A stretch of 64,000 nt of DNA from Nitrospirota bacterium (GTDB taxonomy: Bacteria; Nitrospirota; Nitrospiria; Nitrospirales; Nitrospiraceae), in contig JAPLLG010000007.1 in NCBI GenBank assembly GCA_026387665.1, positions 372,001 through 436,000 of the forward strand, written 5' to 3'. Below are positions 45,377 through 53,664 of this stretch, one piece after another. Every line of letters starts with the position of its first letter. Within the stretch, counting starts at the first letter, position 1. The notes beneath the pieces were generated by a model that saw nothing but the letters and a program-made list of their open reading frames with translations, did not search any database and was not told the DNA's origin. Made by a program: the position numbers and the translations under genes.

Positions 45377-45910
45377 ATGATTGAACGGCAACGGAATCGC
45401 ACAGGCCTGTACTTACTCCTCTTGGGACTCCTCCTCTCAGTAGGCCATCCCCTGTCCGCCCAGGCAGTCCCGATGGTCAACGATCCGAACGGGTTCCAGA
45501 ACCTGACCTGGGGCGCCACCCTGACTGAACGGCAGGATCTGGAAGTCGCCCGAGCAGGCCCCCATGTGAACGAATTCCAATTGCGGAGCGGCGCGCCGTC
45601 CTATGCAGGGATCCCGGTCGAAAGCGTCCGCTTCTTAGCGGTCGACGATCAATTTGCCCGTGTGACCATCCGCTACCAGGGCGACGATCGCCACAAACAG
45701 ATCCTGACCTATCTTGAACAACAGTTCGGCTCTCTGGATCGTATCCCGGGCCAGATGCTGCGGGGCCTCAATCAACAATATACCTGGCGCGGCATCGATA
45801 CGGAGATCAGCCTGACCTATCATGCCAACACGGAGCGGGGATTTATCTTTATCGATAGCCGGACCCTGGCTCCCCGGTTCAACGACCGCATCACCGATTC
45901 AGCGGAGTAA
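45377..45910 (+). CDS. Exported protein of unknown function, paralogue 1 of a tandem pair
   Basis: The 177-residue product has a signal peptide (GLYLLLLGLLLSVGHPLSAQA) and one domain of about 140 residues starting VNDPNGFQNLTWGATL, with ARVTIRYQGDDRHKQILTYL and a late FIFIDSRTL strand. The next gene repeats the domain (NDPNGF-x4-WGA, ARVTVRYQGK, YGSLDRTPGQ). I recognise no named family; a small alpha/beta periplasmic domain is likely. Its stop codon is followed at once by the arm of a split family A repeat. Confidence 0.75.
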   Translation: MIERQRNRTGLYLLLLGLLLSVGHPLSAQAVPMVNDPNGFQNLTWGATLTERQDLEVARAGPHVNEFQLRSGAPSYAGIPVESVRFLAVDDQFARVTIRYQGDDRHKQILTYLEQQFGSLDRIPGQMLRGLNQQYTWRGIDTEISLTYHANTERGFIFIDSRTLAPRFNDRITDSAE

Positions 45911-46143
45911 CAGGATGCTGAAACAGACCGCCAGCACAACGACCGTATCTCGTGAAGCATATCTCGTCCGGGATAAGAGCGTATGGCGAATGGCGTATAG
46001 CTGGGAGCAAAGATCCTCCCTTTCTTCATTCCGGACCATAACGCTATGGGCTATAGGCCATATGCTCTTCTCAGGAACGAGATACGCTTCACGCTTCACG
46101 AACGACGGACACACCATAAGGACGGCCTTTTTGAGCATCCTGG
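45911..46143. repeat. Split family A element carrying a family B hairpin (A5 + B2)
   Basis: CAGGATGCTGAAACAG (from 45911) and CCTTTTTGAGCATCCTGG (to 46143) are the two outer arms of family A, in inverted orientation relative to the other copies. The usual interior is replaced by a long hairpin (45944-46100) whose arms read CGTATCTCGTGAAGC ... GCGTATGGCGAATGG and CCATATGCTCTTC ... GAGATACGCTTCACG, family B with 7-base units. The first arm begins on the base after the stop codon of paralogue 1. Confidence 0.8.
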
Positions 46144-46634
46144 TCCAAGCGCTCAGTGTGCTCGCCCTCTCCGCCAGCCTGGCCTTTGCCGTGCCGATGC
46201 AGAACGACCCCAACGGCTTCGAAGGTATTCCCTGGGGCGCCGCCTTCTCGGAAACCGACACCTTCGTCAAAGTCGAGGATGCCGGCCGCGCGCAAACCTA
46301 TGAACTGAAGACTGGAGCTCCCTCACTCGGCCCTGCGAAGGTCGATTCCATGCGGTTCCTGACCGTCGACGGGAAGTTCGCGCGCGTCACGGTCCGCTAC
46401 CAAGGCAAGACCACCCACGAACAGGTCCTGGCCTATCTCCAATCCCGCTATGGTTCGCTCGACCGCACACCGGGACAATTCACCGGAGGGCCCGTCAAGT
46501 TTTACAGTTGGACCGGCTTCGAGAGCGACATCAACCTCCGTTACGAAACCGCCACGGACCGCGGCATCATTTTCTTCGAGAGCCAGGAACTCCGCCTCAA
46601 AATCACCGAGGGCAATTCCGCCACCGTGTTTTAA
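46131..46634 (+). CDS. Exported protein of unknown function, paralogue 2 of a tandem pair
   Basis: The mature domain (VPMQNDPNGFEGIPWGAAFS to IIFFESQELRLKI) repeats that of the upstream gene. A TTG at 46131, after AAGGA, starts a signal peptide (LSILVQALSVLALSASLAFA). That TTG lies inside the right arm of the split family A element, so the repeat seems to have supplied the start. An ATG at 46062, within the family B hairpin, is the alternative and would add 23 residues before the hydrophobic core. The start is uncertain, the domain is not. Confidence 0.72.
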   Translation: MSILVQALSVLALSASLAFAVPMQNDPNGFEGIPWGAAFSETDTFVKVEDAGRAQTYELKTGAPSLGPAKVDSMRFLTVDGKFARVTVRYQGKTTHEQVLAYLQSRYGSLDRTPGQFTGGPVKFYSWTGFESDINLRYETATDRGIIFFESQELRLKITEGNSATVF

Positions 46635-46853
46635 CCGGCCGCCTCTCGCACATTTTCCACTCGCCTCGCATCAGACCAGCTCCACTCCCCATCGCGCCCC
46701 CCAGCCAAACCGCATCAATTACTTACAATACAAGAACAACCTGCTACTGTAGCCAACCTTTCACGCACATGAACGGAATGTCCTGGCCCTGCAAGACAAA
46801 ATCTCCGAGTGAAAACTACCCACAAGATATGTAAAGCCGATAACGGAGGGACA

Positions 46854-47954
46854 ATGAAACGCCATCTAATTTCTTTAACCGGCACAATCCTTATTATGCT
46901 TGCAGGCATGGCGACGTCAGGGTGCTTATCAATGATGGCCCCGTCACCCCACATAGGCAACTCACTGAACTATGTCCGCCAACACAAGGGTGAAGGTACG
47001 AGGCGTGCCCTGCTGGGCAACGAAACAGAACTGATGGGCCAAGCGGCAAAGAGCTTGGAGGAGGCAAGTTTCACCGTCATTCGGGAACCTCACGCGATCT
47101 TGGGCAAGATCGCGTTTGGCGACCTTGATGACGATCTCCAATCCTACGCCTTCTATTTCTATCCATCCCAGGCCAACGGCCACACCGATGTCGAAGCCCT
47201 CACCGCAAGCCGTTGGCTGAAGGATCAACAGCAACAGGAACAGCAGAAACAGGCATTACCACACTTTTTTCCCTTAGCCTATATACACACGAGACTTCAG
47301 GAGGACGGATATGACCCTAACGTAAAGGAAGGGCACATGTTCGCGTTAAGCAGGGCTGCATTTTATGGTTATCGGGGGACCGCAAAGAAATTAATAAGCA
47401 AAGGTGCGAATGTGGATGTATCGATCAGTGAACTAGAAGCATTTGCATCGAATGCTTCGGCCGGCGCCAGGCTCAATTCCCAATATTTGGACAGGCCTGC
47501 TAACAAAAGAGCATATGATATATCCCAAATTAACTATGGCAAAGCCAATGCAGGCGTTGAGTTGCTCACTGGACTAAAAAAATACGCCAAGCGAAATGGA
47601 ACCGAGAGAGAAAGCGAAACCCGTTTTCAGGAAGCGTTGCGAACCTACCAAGCGGCGGCGGTGAAACCTCAACTGCCTGAAACCGCCAGGCAACTCATGG
47701 TTCAGGCCAATGGCGCCGTCCGCGACAAGGATTACCAGGAAGCGACCGACCTTTACGAGCAGACACTGGTGCTCGCCCCCTGGTGGCCGGAGGGGCACTT
47801 CAACCTCGCATTGGTATTAGCTGAAACCGATGATCCAGACCGGGCGATCGTCGAGATGAAACGCTACCTCGCCCTCGCGCCCACTGCGCCGGATGCACGC
47901 GCCGCCCAGGACAAAATCTATGATTGGCAACGCAAAGCAGCGAAGCTCCAATAA
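46854..47954 (+). CDS. TPR lipoprotein of unknown function
   Basis: The 366-residue product begins MKRHLISLTGTILIMLAGM and ATSGC, a lipoprotein signal. A middle part reads FALSRAAFYGYRGTAKKLIS and KGANVDVS, like an ankyrin repeat. The C-terminal 100 residues form tetratricopeptide-like helices (YQEATDLYEQTLVLAPWWPEGHFNLALVLAE). GGAGGG a few bases before the ATG marks the start. The C-terminal block is shared with the next gene. The two are probably in one transcription unit with the coiled-coil and protease genes that follow. Confidence 0.78.
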   Translation: MKRHLISLTGTILIMLAGMATSGCLSMMAPSPHIGNSLNYVRQHKGEGTRRALLGNETELMGQAAKSLEEASFTVIREPHAILGKIAFGDLDDDLQSYAFYFYPSQANGHTDVEALTASRWLKDQQQQEQQKQALPHFFPLAYIHTRLQEDGYDPNVKEGHMFALSRAAFYGYRGTAKKLISKGANVDVSISELEAFASNASAGARLNSQYLDRPANKRAYDISQINYGKANAGVELLTGLKKYAKRNGTERESETRFQEALRTYQAAAVKPQLPETARQLMVQANGAVRDKDYQEATDLYEQTLVLAPWWPEGHFNLALVLAETDDPDRAIVEMKRYLALAPTAPDARAAQDKIYDWQRKAAKLQ

Positions 47955-48029
47955 CATGCTTATAACGCGGACAGGAACTGCAAGTAGGAACTGGCTGCAC
48001 GAACAACGAACAAGTAAGGAGACGGCCTG

Positions 48030-49343
48030 ATGAGCGGTACACGGAACGCTATTACATCCGCAAGAATGGCAGTCATCCTCTTGCTATGGACAATCGCAGG
48101 AACAGGATGTGAGACCACCCGCCATACGATCGACTACGAGAAACAATACCCCTCGGCTCAACAACGGATCGCAGACAGGCCAGCCGTCCTGCTGCAGGTT
48201 GAGGATGCAATCCCGGAGGAAGAGTTCAGGAAAGCTCAGAACTTTCTCGGCGAAGACATGACCATGTTCGCGACCAACGTGTTCATCATCCCAATGAACA
48301 AATATTCAATTTATTCCGCAGATCAGCCACGAAGCCAGCTTGTCGGCTCTGTGCTGCAGGAACATTTCTCCACAGCCGGACTACCGACACTCGCTCTCTC
48401 CGGGCAGAAGCCTGGCCCATTCGACGAAGGGGCGCGCGAGGCGCTATCCGTGTCGGTCCGGGTCAAGAAACTGGCAGTCACGACGTCCTTCTCGGGTACG
48501 ATCCTGCCGTTACTCTTCACGACCATCATAACCTTTCACGATAAACAGGTTGATACAGTCCTCGACTGCCAGATCACTCAGCCGGGCAGTCAAGCCGTGC
48601 TCTGGAAGGGGACCCTGTCTGGCAAGGCGGAAAGCAAAGAACTTGAAAAGATGGACGAGACCGCCAGAGCGAAGGTCAAGAACTTGGATGCGTGGATGGT
48701 GCATGAAGCGATCGACCGGGCAGTCTCGGCCTTTCTCACCCAATCACAGGCGATACAAATAGCCGTACGACTGCGAAACGAGACCTTCGCGAAAGCGATG
48801 AAAACAGCTCAGGACACAGAGGCCGGTGGCAATCTGCGAGCGGCACTCAATCAATACGGCCGCGCCTACCGCGCAGCCGGCGACAGCGAGCAATCGCTGG
48901 CCGTCATTAAGACCGTGGCCGAGGTGGTGCGTAAGTTACCGAACAGACCGGAGCTGCCGGAGGACGCGCGACGATACGGTGTGCAGGCCAACACGGCAAC
49001 GGAGCGTAAAGGCTATGACGAGGCGATTACGTTGCTCTCTCAAGGCCTGGAGGCGGCCCCTTGGTGGGCGGAAGGCCACTTTAACCGTGCGCTGCTTCTC
49101 GCCAATCAGAATCGCTATCAAGAGGCCGTGACCAGCATGAAACAGTTCCTGATACTGACGCCGAATGCCCCGGACGCACGGGCCTCGCAGGACAAGATCT
49201 ATGAATGGGAGCTAAAGGCCGGACCCGTAACGGCAAGCGGCCTCTCTGCCAATCCTGGCGCATCGTCATCTCCATCTTCTACCTCTGGACCAAGGGGTCT
49301 ATCACTTGACGATACGATCCGTGGAGTAGTCGAGAAAAGATAA
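48030..49343 (+). CDS. TPR lipoprotein of unknown function
   Basis: The 437-residue product has a signal peptide ending at a lipobox (VILLLWTIAGTGC). Residues 30-230 look like the alpha/beta fold of small outer-membrane lipoproteins (LVGSVLQEHFSTAGLPTLAL, SVRVKKLAVTTSF, HDKQVDTVLDCQI). Residues 245-400 are TPR-like, ending AAPWWAEGHFNRALLLANQN and APDARASQDKIYEWE, closely similar to the upstream gene. The tail is Ser/Pro-rich. AGGAG eight bases before the ATG fixes the start. No family is recognised. Confidence 0.78.
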   Translation: MSGTRNAITSARMAVILLLWTIAGTGCETTRHTIDYEKQYPSAQQRIADRPAVLLQVEDAIPEEEFRKAQNFLGEDMTMFATNVFIIPMNKYSIYSADQPRSQLVGSVLQEHFSTAGLPTLALSGQKPGPFDEGAREALSVSVRVKKLAVTTSFSGTILPLLFTTIITFHDKQVDTVLDCQITQPGSQAVLWKGTLSGKAESKELEKMDETARAKVKNLDAWMVHEAIDRAVSAFLTQSQAIQIAVRLRNETFAKAMKTAQDTEAGGNLRAALNQYGRAYRAAGDSEQSLAVIKTVAEVVRKLPNRPELPEDARRYGVQANTATERKGYDEAITLLSQGLEAAPWWAEGHFNRALLLANQNRYQEAVTSMKQFLILTPNAPDARASQDKIYEWELKAGPVTASGLSANPGASSSPSSTSGPRGLSLDDTIRGVVEKR

Positions 49344-49412
49344 CGTCTCAACATAGGGCTGTTCTACTTACGTGGAGCACGATCGTACGTAGCAGCGAAG
49401 GAGGAGAGGGCG

Positions 49413-50408
49413 ATGCATGCACTTTATCGATCAGTTGGGACCGGGTTCGTCATCGCCCTATCACTGACGACCTTCCTTGCCTCCTCGGCCCATGCCTGCT
49501 GTAGCAATTACGCAGAATTCGCTGCGCAGTGTCGTGCACAGGGCGGCATCCCCGGCTTTGGCGCGACGTGCAAGCCTCAGAGTAGTGGAGGGTCAAGCGG
49601 TGGCTCCGGCTACTCTGGCGGAAGATCAAGTTCGAACCAGCAGATGCTCGGCATGGCCAACGCCTTGGGAGCCGCATTCGGGGAGGCGCTTAAGCAACAA
49701 GAAGCGGACCGGGCTCAAGCACGCCAGCAAGAAATGGAACGGGCGGCAATAGAGATGGCCCGGTTCCAAGCCGAAGAACAGGAACGCATGAAACAATTGG
49801 AAGCGCGGCACCAGAAATTGCTAGGCAGCCTGAAGGGAGGGCTCGGCAACACGGAGCTAGGGCTGAAGCGCATGGAATCAGGAACGCTGGAACTAAAGAG
49901 CGGGACCGCGATGTTTGGACAATCGAACGTGACCGGAACGTTGAAGTACGGCGAGGACACTACAGGCCTGACACTCAAGATGCCAGAGGCACCTCCAACA
50001 CCGACGGGCAAGGTCGTGGACATGGCCACCATGGATAAAGTTTGGCAGGACTATTATCAGGCCGCTGACAAGGCAGCTCAAGCGGACCTGCGGCGTCAGC
50101 AACTGGAAGAAGAGAAGCAGCTGGCCGAACAAATCAAGAAGGAAGCGGAGAAGAAGTATCAGGAACAACAGCAGCGATCGGCATTGATCCAGAAGGATCA
50201 ACCGTCCAAGCAGGAGGCAGACGACAAGCTGGCTGAAGCAGAGAAGCTCCTGAACCAAGCGACAGACCTGGACCGGAAGGCAACTCAAGATCTGAACAGC
50301 GCAAAACAAGATCTCAAACAGGCCAAGCTCGATCTCGACCGAACCGAGAAGGAACGCGCCAAAGCGGAGAAGAGCTTAGTCCAAGCCGAGCAGGGACAAT
50401 CCAAATAG
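49413..50408 (+). CDS. Exported coiled-coil protein
   Basis: The 331-residue product has a signal peptide (FVIALSLTTFLASSAHA), a Cys-rich start (CCSNYAEFAAQC, later C), a Gly/Ser-rich linker (SSGGSSGGSGYSGG), and two long Glu/Gln/Lys/Arg coiled coils (about 85-140 and 205-330) around a beta-rich stretch (GTLELKSGTAMFGQSNVTGT). It may be a periplasmic spacer or scaffold. A strong GGAGGAG site precedes the ATG, and the next gene starts 12 bases after its stop. Confidence 0.75.
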   Translation: MHALYRSVGTGFVIALSLTTFLASSAHACCSNYAEFAAQCRAQGGIPGFGATCKPQSSGGSSGGSGYSGGRSSSNQQMLGMANALGAAFGEALKQQEADRAQARQQEMERAAIEMARFQAEEQERMKQLEARHQKLLGSLKGGLGNTELGLKRMESGTLELKSGTAMFGQSNVTGTLKYGEDTTGLTLKMPEAPPTPTGKVVDMATMDKVWQDYYQAADKAAQADLRRQQLEEEKQLAEQIKKEAEKKYQEQQQRSALIQKDQPSKQEADDKLAEAEKLLNQATDLDRKATQDLNSAKQDLKQAKLDLDRTEKERAKAEKSLVQAEQGQSK

Positions 50409-50419
50409 CGAGGACGTGC

Positions 50420-50977
50420 ATGAAACGCTTTACAGCCAGCATTCAGACCCGCCCCCCACTATGCTACTGGCCGCTGCTGATTACCCTCGCCGTGATTCTC
50501 TGCGCTAGTGGAAGCTGGGCGGCCCCCTCGACACCGGCCTCATCCATGACCCCTCGCGCCAAGCTGGACCGGATACTCGCCTGCCAACAGACGGAAAAGG
50601 ATGCCGCGCTGGCGGAGAAGCGTAAGACACAAGATACAATGGCCGCGGTCGAATCGTTTATCGGCTCCCTCAGCGACCAGCCCAAACATTACGCGGCCCA
50701 TGAGCGAGCCAATCGGGCATTGACCCTGGCGCGCGAGGCGCTCGCCAAGATCGACGAACGGCTGCAGCTTGCCGACCGAAAAATCGGCATGACCGTTCGC
50801 GCGCTACAGTATCTCGCGCCTGCACAAAGCGGCGTCACGAGGGCTCTCTTCTTGCCGACGTGCCACGACAATACACAGATTGGCTCGCGGACGGCGAAAA
50901 CGAAAGTCGCTACCTCGATGGTTTATTCGGAGAGGAATACGGCTTTGTCACAGATCCTGCCCTGCTGCAACGGATGA
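50420..50977 (+). pseudogene. N-terminal part of a frameshifted exported M48 protease
   Basis: The frame encodes a signal peptide (LLITLAVILCASGSWA), then a helical region (LDRILACQQTEKDAALAEKRK to LQLADRKIGMTVRAL). After about GVTRALFL the reading no longer looks like protein and ends at 50977. The downstream protease frame overlaps this stretch. One added base after 50854 would join both into a continuous GVTRALFLADVPRQYTDW. GAGG six bases before the ATG marks the start. Either a true frameshift or an assembly error. Confidence 0.7.
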
Positions 50978-51552
50978 CCGCCCTGGTCACTCGTCTGCAG
51001 ATGCTGTCATCCAGACCCGATGTACCGATCCAGGTGAGGGTGCTCGCGACAGAAAGCGGAATGGGAGCCTCTGCCACAGCAACGGCAATCTATTTCGACA
51101 AGGCCTATCTTGACCTCATGCCCTCCGAATCCGAACTGTTGTTCGTTGCCGGCCATGAACTCGCACATGTGCAACTGGGACATTTCAGCGAAGCCATCAT
51201 CGGACGCGAACGCGACACACAGAGGATCCGCAAAGACCTAGGCCCTGGAGGAACGGCTATCCTTGGCTTGAGAACCCAGGAGGTGCTGCTCAAGATGCGA
51301 ACGGGCCCCTGGGAACAACGACAGGAAGAAGCCGGTGCGGCCCCCAAAGGCATTCAGGAAGCGATGCTGCGGATGAACGAGGATGAGAAAACCGGGGTGA
51401 AGAAAGTTCCCCCGGACATTCAACGCTATCGAGACTCATTGCGGGATCACGCCAAACCCCTAGATCGCCTCAAGGCCCTCGAAACGGCCCTGGGCAGCAA
51501 ATTCTGGGAACGGACCGATCTGACGTTCGGAGCCCTCTGCCCTCACCCCTGA
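50860..51552 (+). pseudogene. M48-type metalloprotease domain, downstream part of a frameshifted gene
   Basis: The frame encodes the catalytic part of an M48 peptidase: YGFVTDPALLQRMTALVTRL, then the zinc site HELAH in LLFVAGHELAHVQLGH, with the third-ligand region further on. There is no signal peptide of its own and no good ribosome site at the first GTG (50860), whereas the upstream frame supplies an export signal. The family normally works in the envelope, so this part alone would be misplaced. If the frameshift is real the protease is probably inactive. Confidence 0.78.
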
Positions 51553-51668
51553 CTTCGTTTTTTCGCTTGCCCTCCGCACCTCTGGTTCTGAAACTCCCAC
51601 GAGAACCGCTCACCCCAGACAGGGACAGGCCCCCTTCTGCCCCCTCCAACCACAAACAGCATCGTTTC

Positions 51669-51720
51669 TTGTCATGAAACATCTCGCCATGTTATCGTGC
51701 AATGGTGAGTAATGACTCAC
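51669..51720 (+). promoter_or_regulatory. Predicted promoter and operator of the TetR-RND operon
   Basis: TTGTCA (51669-51674) and TATCGT (51693-51698) are 18 bases apart. Just after them GTGAGT-AATG-ACTCAC (51705-51720) is a perfect inverted repeat placed at the expected transcription start. It is the natural site for autorepression by the TetR-family protein encoded from 51737. Confidence 0.6.
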
Positions 51721-51736
51721 TCACTATTGGAGCTCG

Positions 51737-52384
51737 ATGCGACAGACCACTCGAACCGTGCGCCCCTCCAGCAGAGAACGGCAGGCCGGCTTGATCGCCG
51801 CGGCTGCGTCGCTCTTTGCCGCCAAGGGGTTCAACGGCACCACCACAAAAGAAATCGCCAAATCGGCGGGCGTGAGCGAGGCCCTGGTCTTCAAGTATTT
51901 CCCGACGAAACGGGCGCTCTATGCCGCGATCCTGGCGGAGAAAGTGACCGTCAACGAACTGCTCGAAGCGGTGGAGGAAGCCTCCAAGAAACGGGACGAC
52001 CATCGCGTCTTCACCATGATCGCGAGCTCGCGCATTCGCCCCGACGTCGATTCGACCCTTTTGCGGCTCCTCTTGTTCAGCGCCCTGGAGGGGCATGAAC
52101 TCTCCGAGATGTTCTTCGGCAAGCACCATAAAGTGTTCTACGACCACCTGGCTTCCTACATTCGAACCAGGATCGACGACGGGGCCTTTCGTCCGGTCGA
52201 TCCCCTCCTGGCGGCCCGCGCCTTCATCGGCATGGTCGTCCATCACCGTTTGCTCCATGAAATTTTCGAAGTCCCGATGCATCAATCCCACGAGGACACG
52301 GTCTCGACCTACGTCGATCTGTTCCTCACCGGTCTGATCAAGCAACCAGCCAGCCGTACGACGCCGGGGAGGCGTGCGCGATGA
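51737..52384 (+). CDS. TetR family transcriptional regulator
   Basis: The 215-residue protein has an N-terminal helix-turn-helix: SRERQAGLIAAAASLFAAKG then TTTKEIAKSAGVSEALVFKYFPTKRALYAAIL, and an all-helical ligand domain of no recognisable class. It overlaps the membrane fusion protein gene by four bases (ATGA), so it is cotranscribed with, and probably represses, the efflux genes. The palindrome at 51705-51720 is the likely operator. The inducer is unknown. Confidence 0.92.
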   Translation: MRQTTRTVRPSSRERQAGLIAAAASLFAAKGFNGTTTKEIAKSAGVSEALVFKYFPTKRALYAAILAEKVTVNELLEAVEEASKKRDDHRVFTMIASSRIRPDVDSTLLRLLLFSALEGHELSEMFFGKHHKVFYDHLASYIRTRIDDGAFRPVDPLLAARAFIGMVVHHRLLHEIFEVPMHQSHEDTVSTYVDLFLTGLIKQPASRTTPGRRAR

Positions 52385-53556
52385 ATTCCTTGAAGCAACA
52401 TCCGATTGTCACGCTCGGCGTGATCATTTTCTTTGCGGTCACGGCCCTCGTCGTGTTTCGCCTCAGCAGCGGCGCCAAGAGCGATGTCCGAAAAACCCGC
52501 GTCATCACCGTCGCCACCGCGACGCCGCTGAAGCAGGACCTGGACATTCGGCTTACCTATACCGCCGACATCATCCCCAACCAGGCGGTCAATCTGTTCT
52601 CGCGGGTGGACGGCTATATCGGCAAGATCTACGTCGATAAGGGCGACCTGGTGAAAGCCAACCAGCTCCTGGTCGAGATCGACCATACGGATTACCAACA
52701 TGCCGTCAACCAGGCCAAAGCCAACCTGGCGGCAGCCAGAGCGAGGGTCGCGCAGCAGGATGCGAGCGTCCGCAATGCCACCCTCACCCTCCATCGGATG
52801 CGGGCGCTGATCAAAGACCAGTTCGTCTCGCAGCAGGATCTGGATAACGCCCAGGTCTCGTACGACGCAGCGGTAGCGGCGCTCGACTCGCTCCGCGCGC
52901 AGGTCCAGCAAATGGAGGTCGCCCAGGCCCAAGCCGAAACGAACCTGGCCTACTCCTATATCCGCGCGCCCTTCGCCGGCTATGTGGCTGAACGCAACCT
53001 CGATCTCGGCGCCTATGTCAGCGGCGCCACCGCCGGCACCTCCACCACCTCGCGCGGGATCCTCACCCTCCATGAAATCCAGACGGTCCGCATTCTGATC
53101 GAGGTGGTGGAGAAAGACGTCCCGCTCATCCAGGTGGGTCAAAAGGCGGACGTGCGAGCCGAGGCCTATCCCGAGCGAATCTTCGAGGGCACGGTCACCA
53201 GAATCGTCCAGGCGCTGAACCGGGCCACCCGCACCATGACGGTCGAAGTGGACCTCCCGAACAAGGACCATGTCTTGAAGGGCGGCATGTTCGCCCGCGT
53301 CGAGGTCCTGGTCGGCAGCCATCGCAACGCGATTCAGATCCCCATCGACGCGGTCAGCCGTTTGGAAGATGCCCAATATGTCTATATTGTGCGCGAGGGC
53401 AAGGCCCAGCGCGTGCCGGTGGAAATCGGCGTCCGCGAGGACAACCGGGTCGAGATCACCAAGGGCCTGGATGGGTCCGAGCAGGTGATCGTCTCAGGAA
53501 AAGATCTCGTACATGACGGAACAGCTGTGCAGACGCAGCCGAGCCCTCAGTCCTGA
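52381..53556 (+). CDS. RND efflux periplasmic adaptor (membrane fusion protein)
   Basis: The 391-residue HlyD/AcrA-type adaptor has an N-terminal membrane anchor (TLGVIIFFAVTALVVF), a lipoyl half-motif (VDGYIGKIYVDKGDLVKANQLLVEID), an alpha hairpin (about 105-185), the second lipoyl half (YSYIRAPFAGYVAERNLDLGAYV) and a beta-barrel/proximal domain ending RVEVLVGSHRNAIQIPIDAV. It joins the RND pump to an outer-membrane channel, which is not encoded nearby. It is followed by a heptamer hairpin (family D) and the pump gene. Confidence 0.93.
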   Translation: MNSLKQHPIVTLGVIIFFAVTALVVFRLSSGAKSDVRKTRVITVATATPLKQDLDIRLTYTADIIPNQAVNLFSRVDGYIGKIYVDKGDLVKANQLLVEIDHTDYQHAVNQAKANLAAARARVAQQDASVRNATLTLHRMRALIKDQFVSQQDLDNAQVSYDAAVAALDSLRAQVQQMEVAQAQAETNLAYSYIRAPFAGYVAERNLDLGAYVSGATAGTSTTSRGILTLHEIQTVRILIEVVEKDVPLIQVGQKADVRAEAYPERIFEGTVTRIVQALNRATRTMTVEVDLPNKDHVLKGGMFARVEVLVGSHRNAIQIPIDAVSRLEDAQYVYIVREGKAQRVPVEIGVREDNRVEITKGLDGSEQVIVSGKDLVHDGTAVQTQPSPQS

Positions 53557-53662
53557 GTGCTGAGTGCTGAGTGGAAATTGCCGATGTAGGCTGGCGAGGA
53601 AGAATATTGCAGGTACAACCAAAATGATCTCAGCACCCAGCACCCAGCACTCAGCACTTCCA
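53554..53662. repeat. Family D hairpin of heptamer repeats
   Basis: The left arm is TGAGTGC repeated two times then TGAGTGG, starting on the stop codon of the adaptor gene. The right arm is CAGCACC, CAGCACC, CAGCACT, CAGCACT (53631 on), which pairs with it over about 25 bp. A 54-base loop lies between. The right arm ends a few bases before the start of the pump gene and removes any Shine-Dalgarno site there. Confidence 0.85.
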
Positions 53663-53664
53663 TC

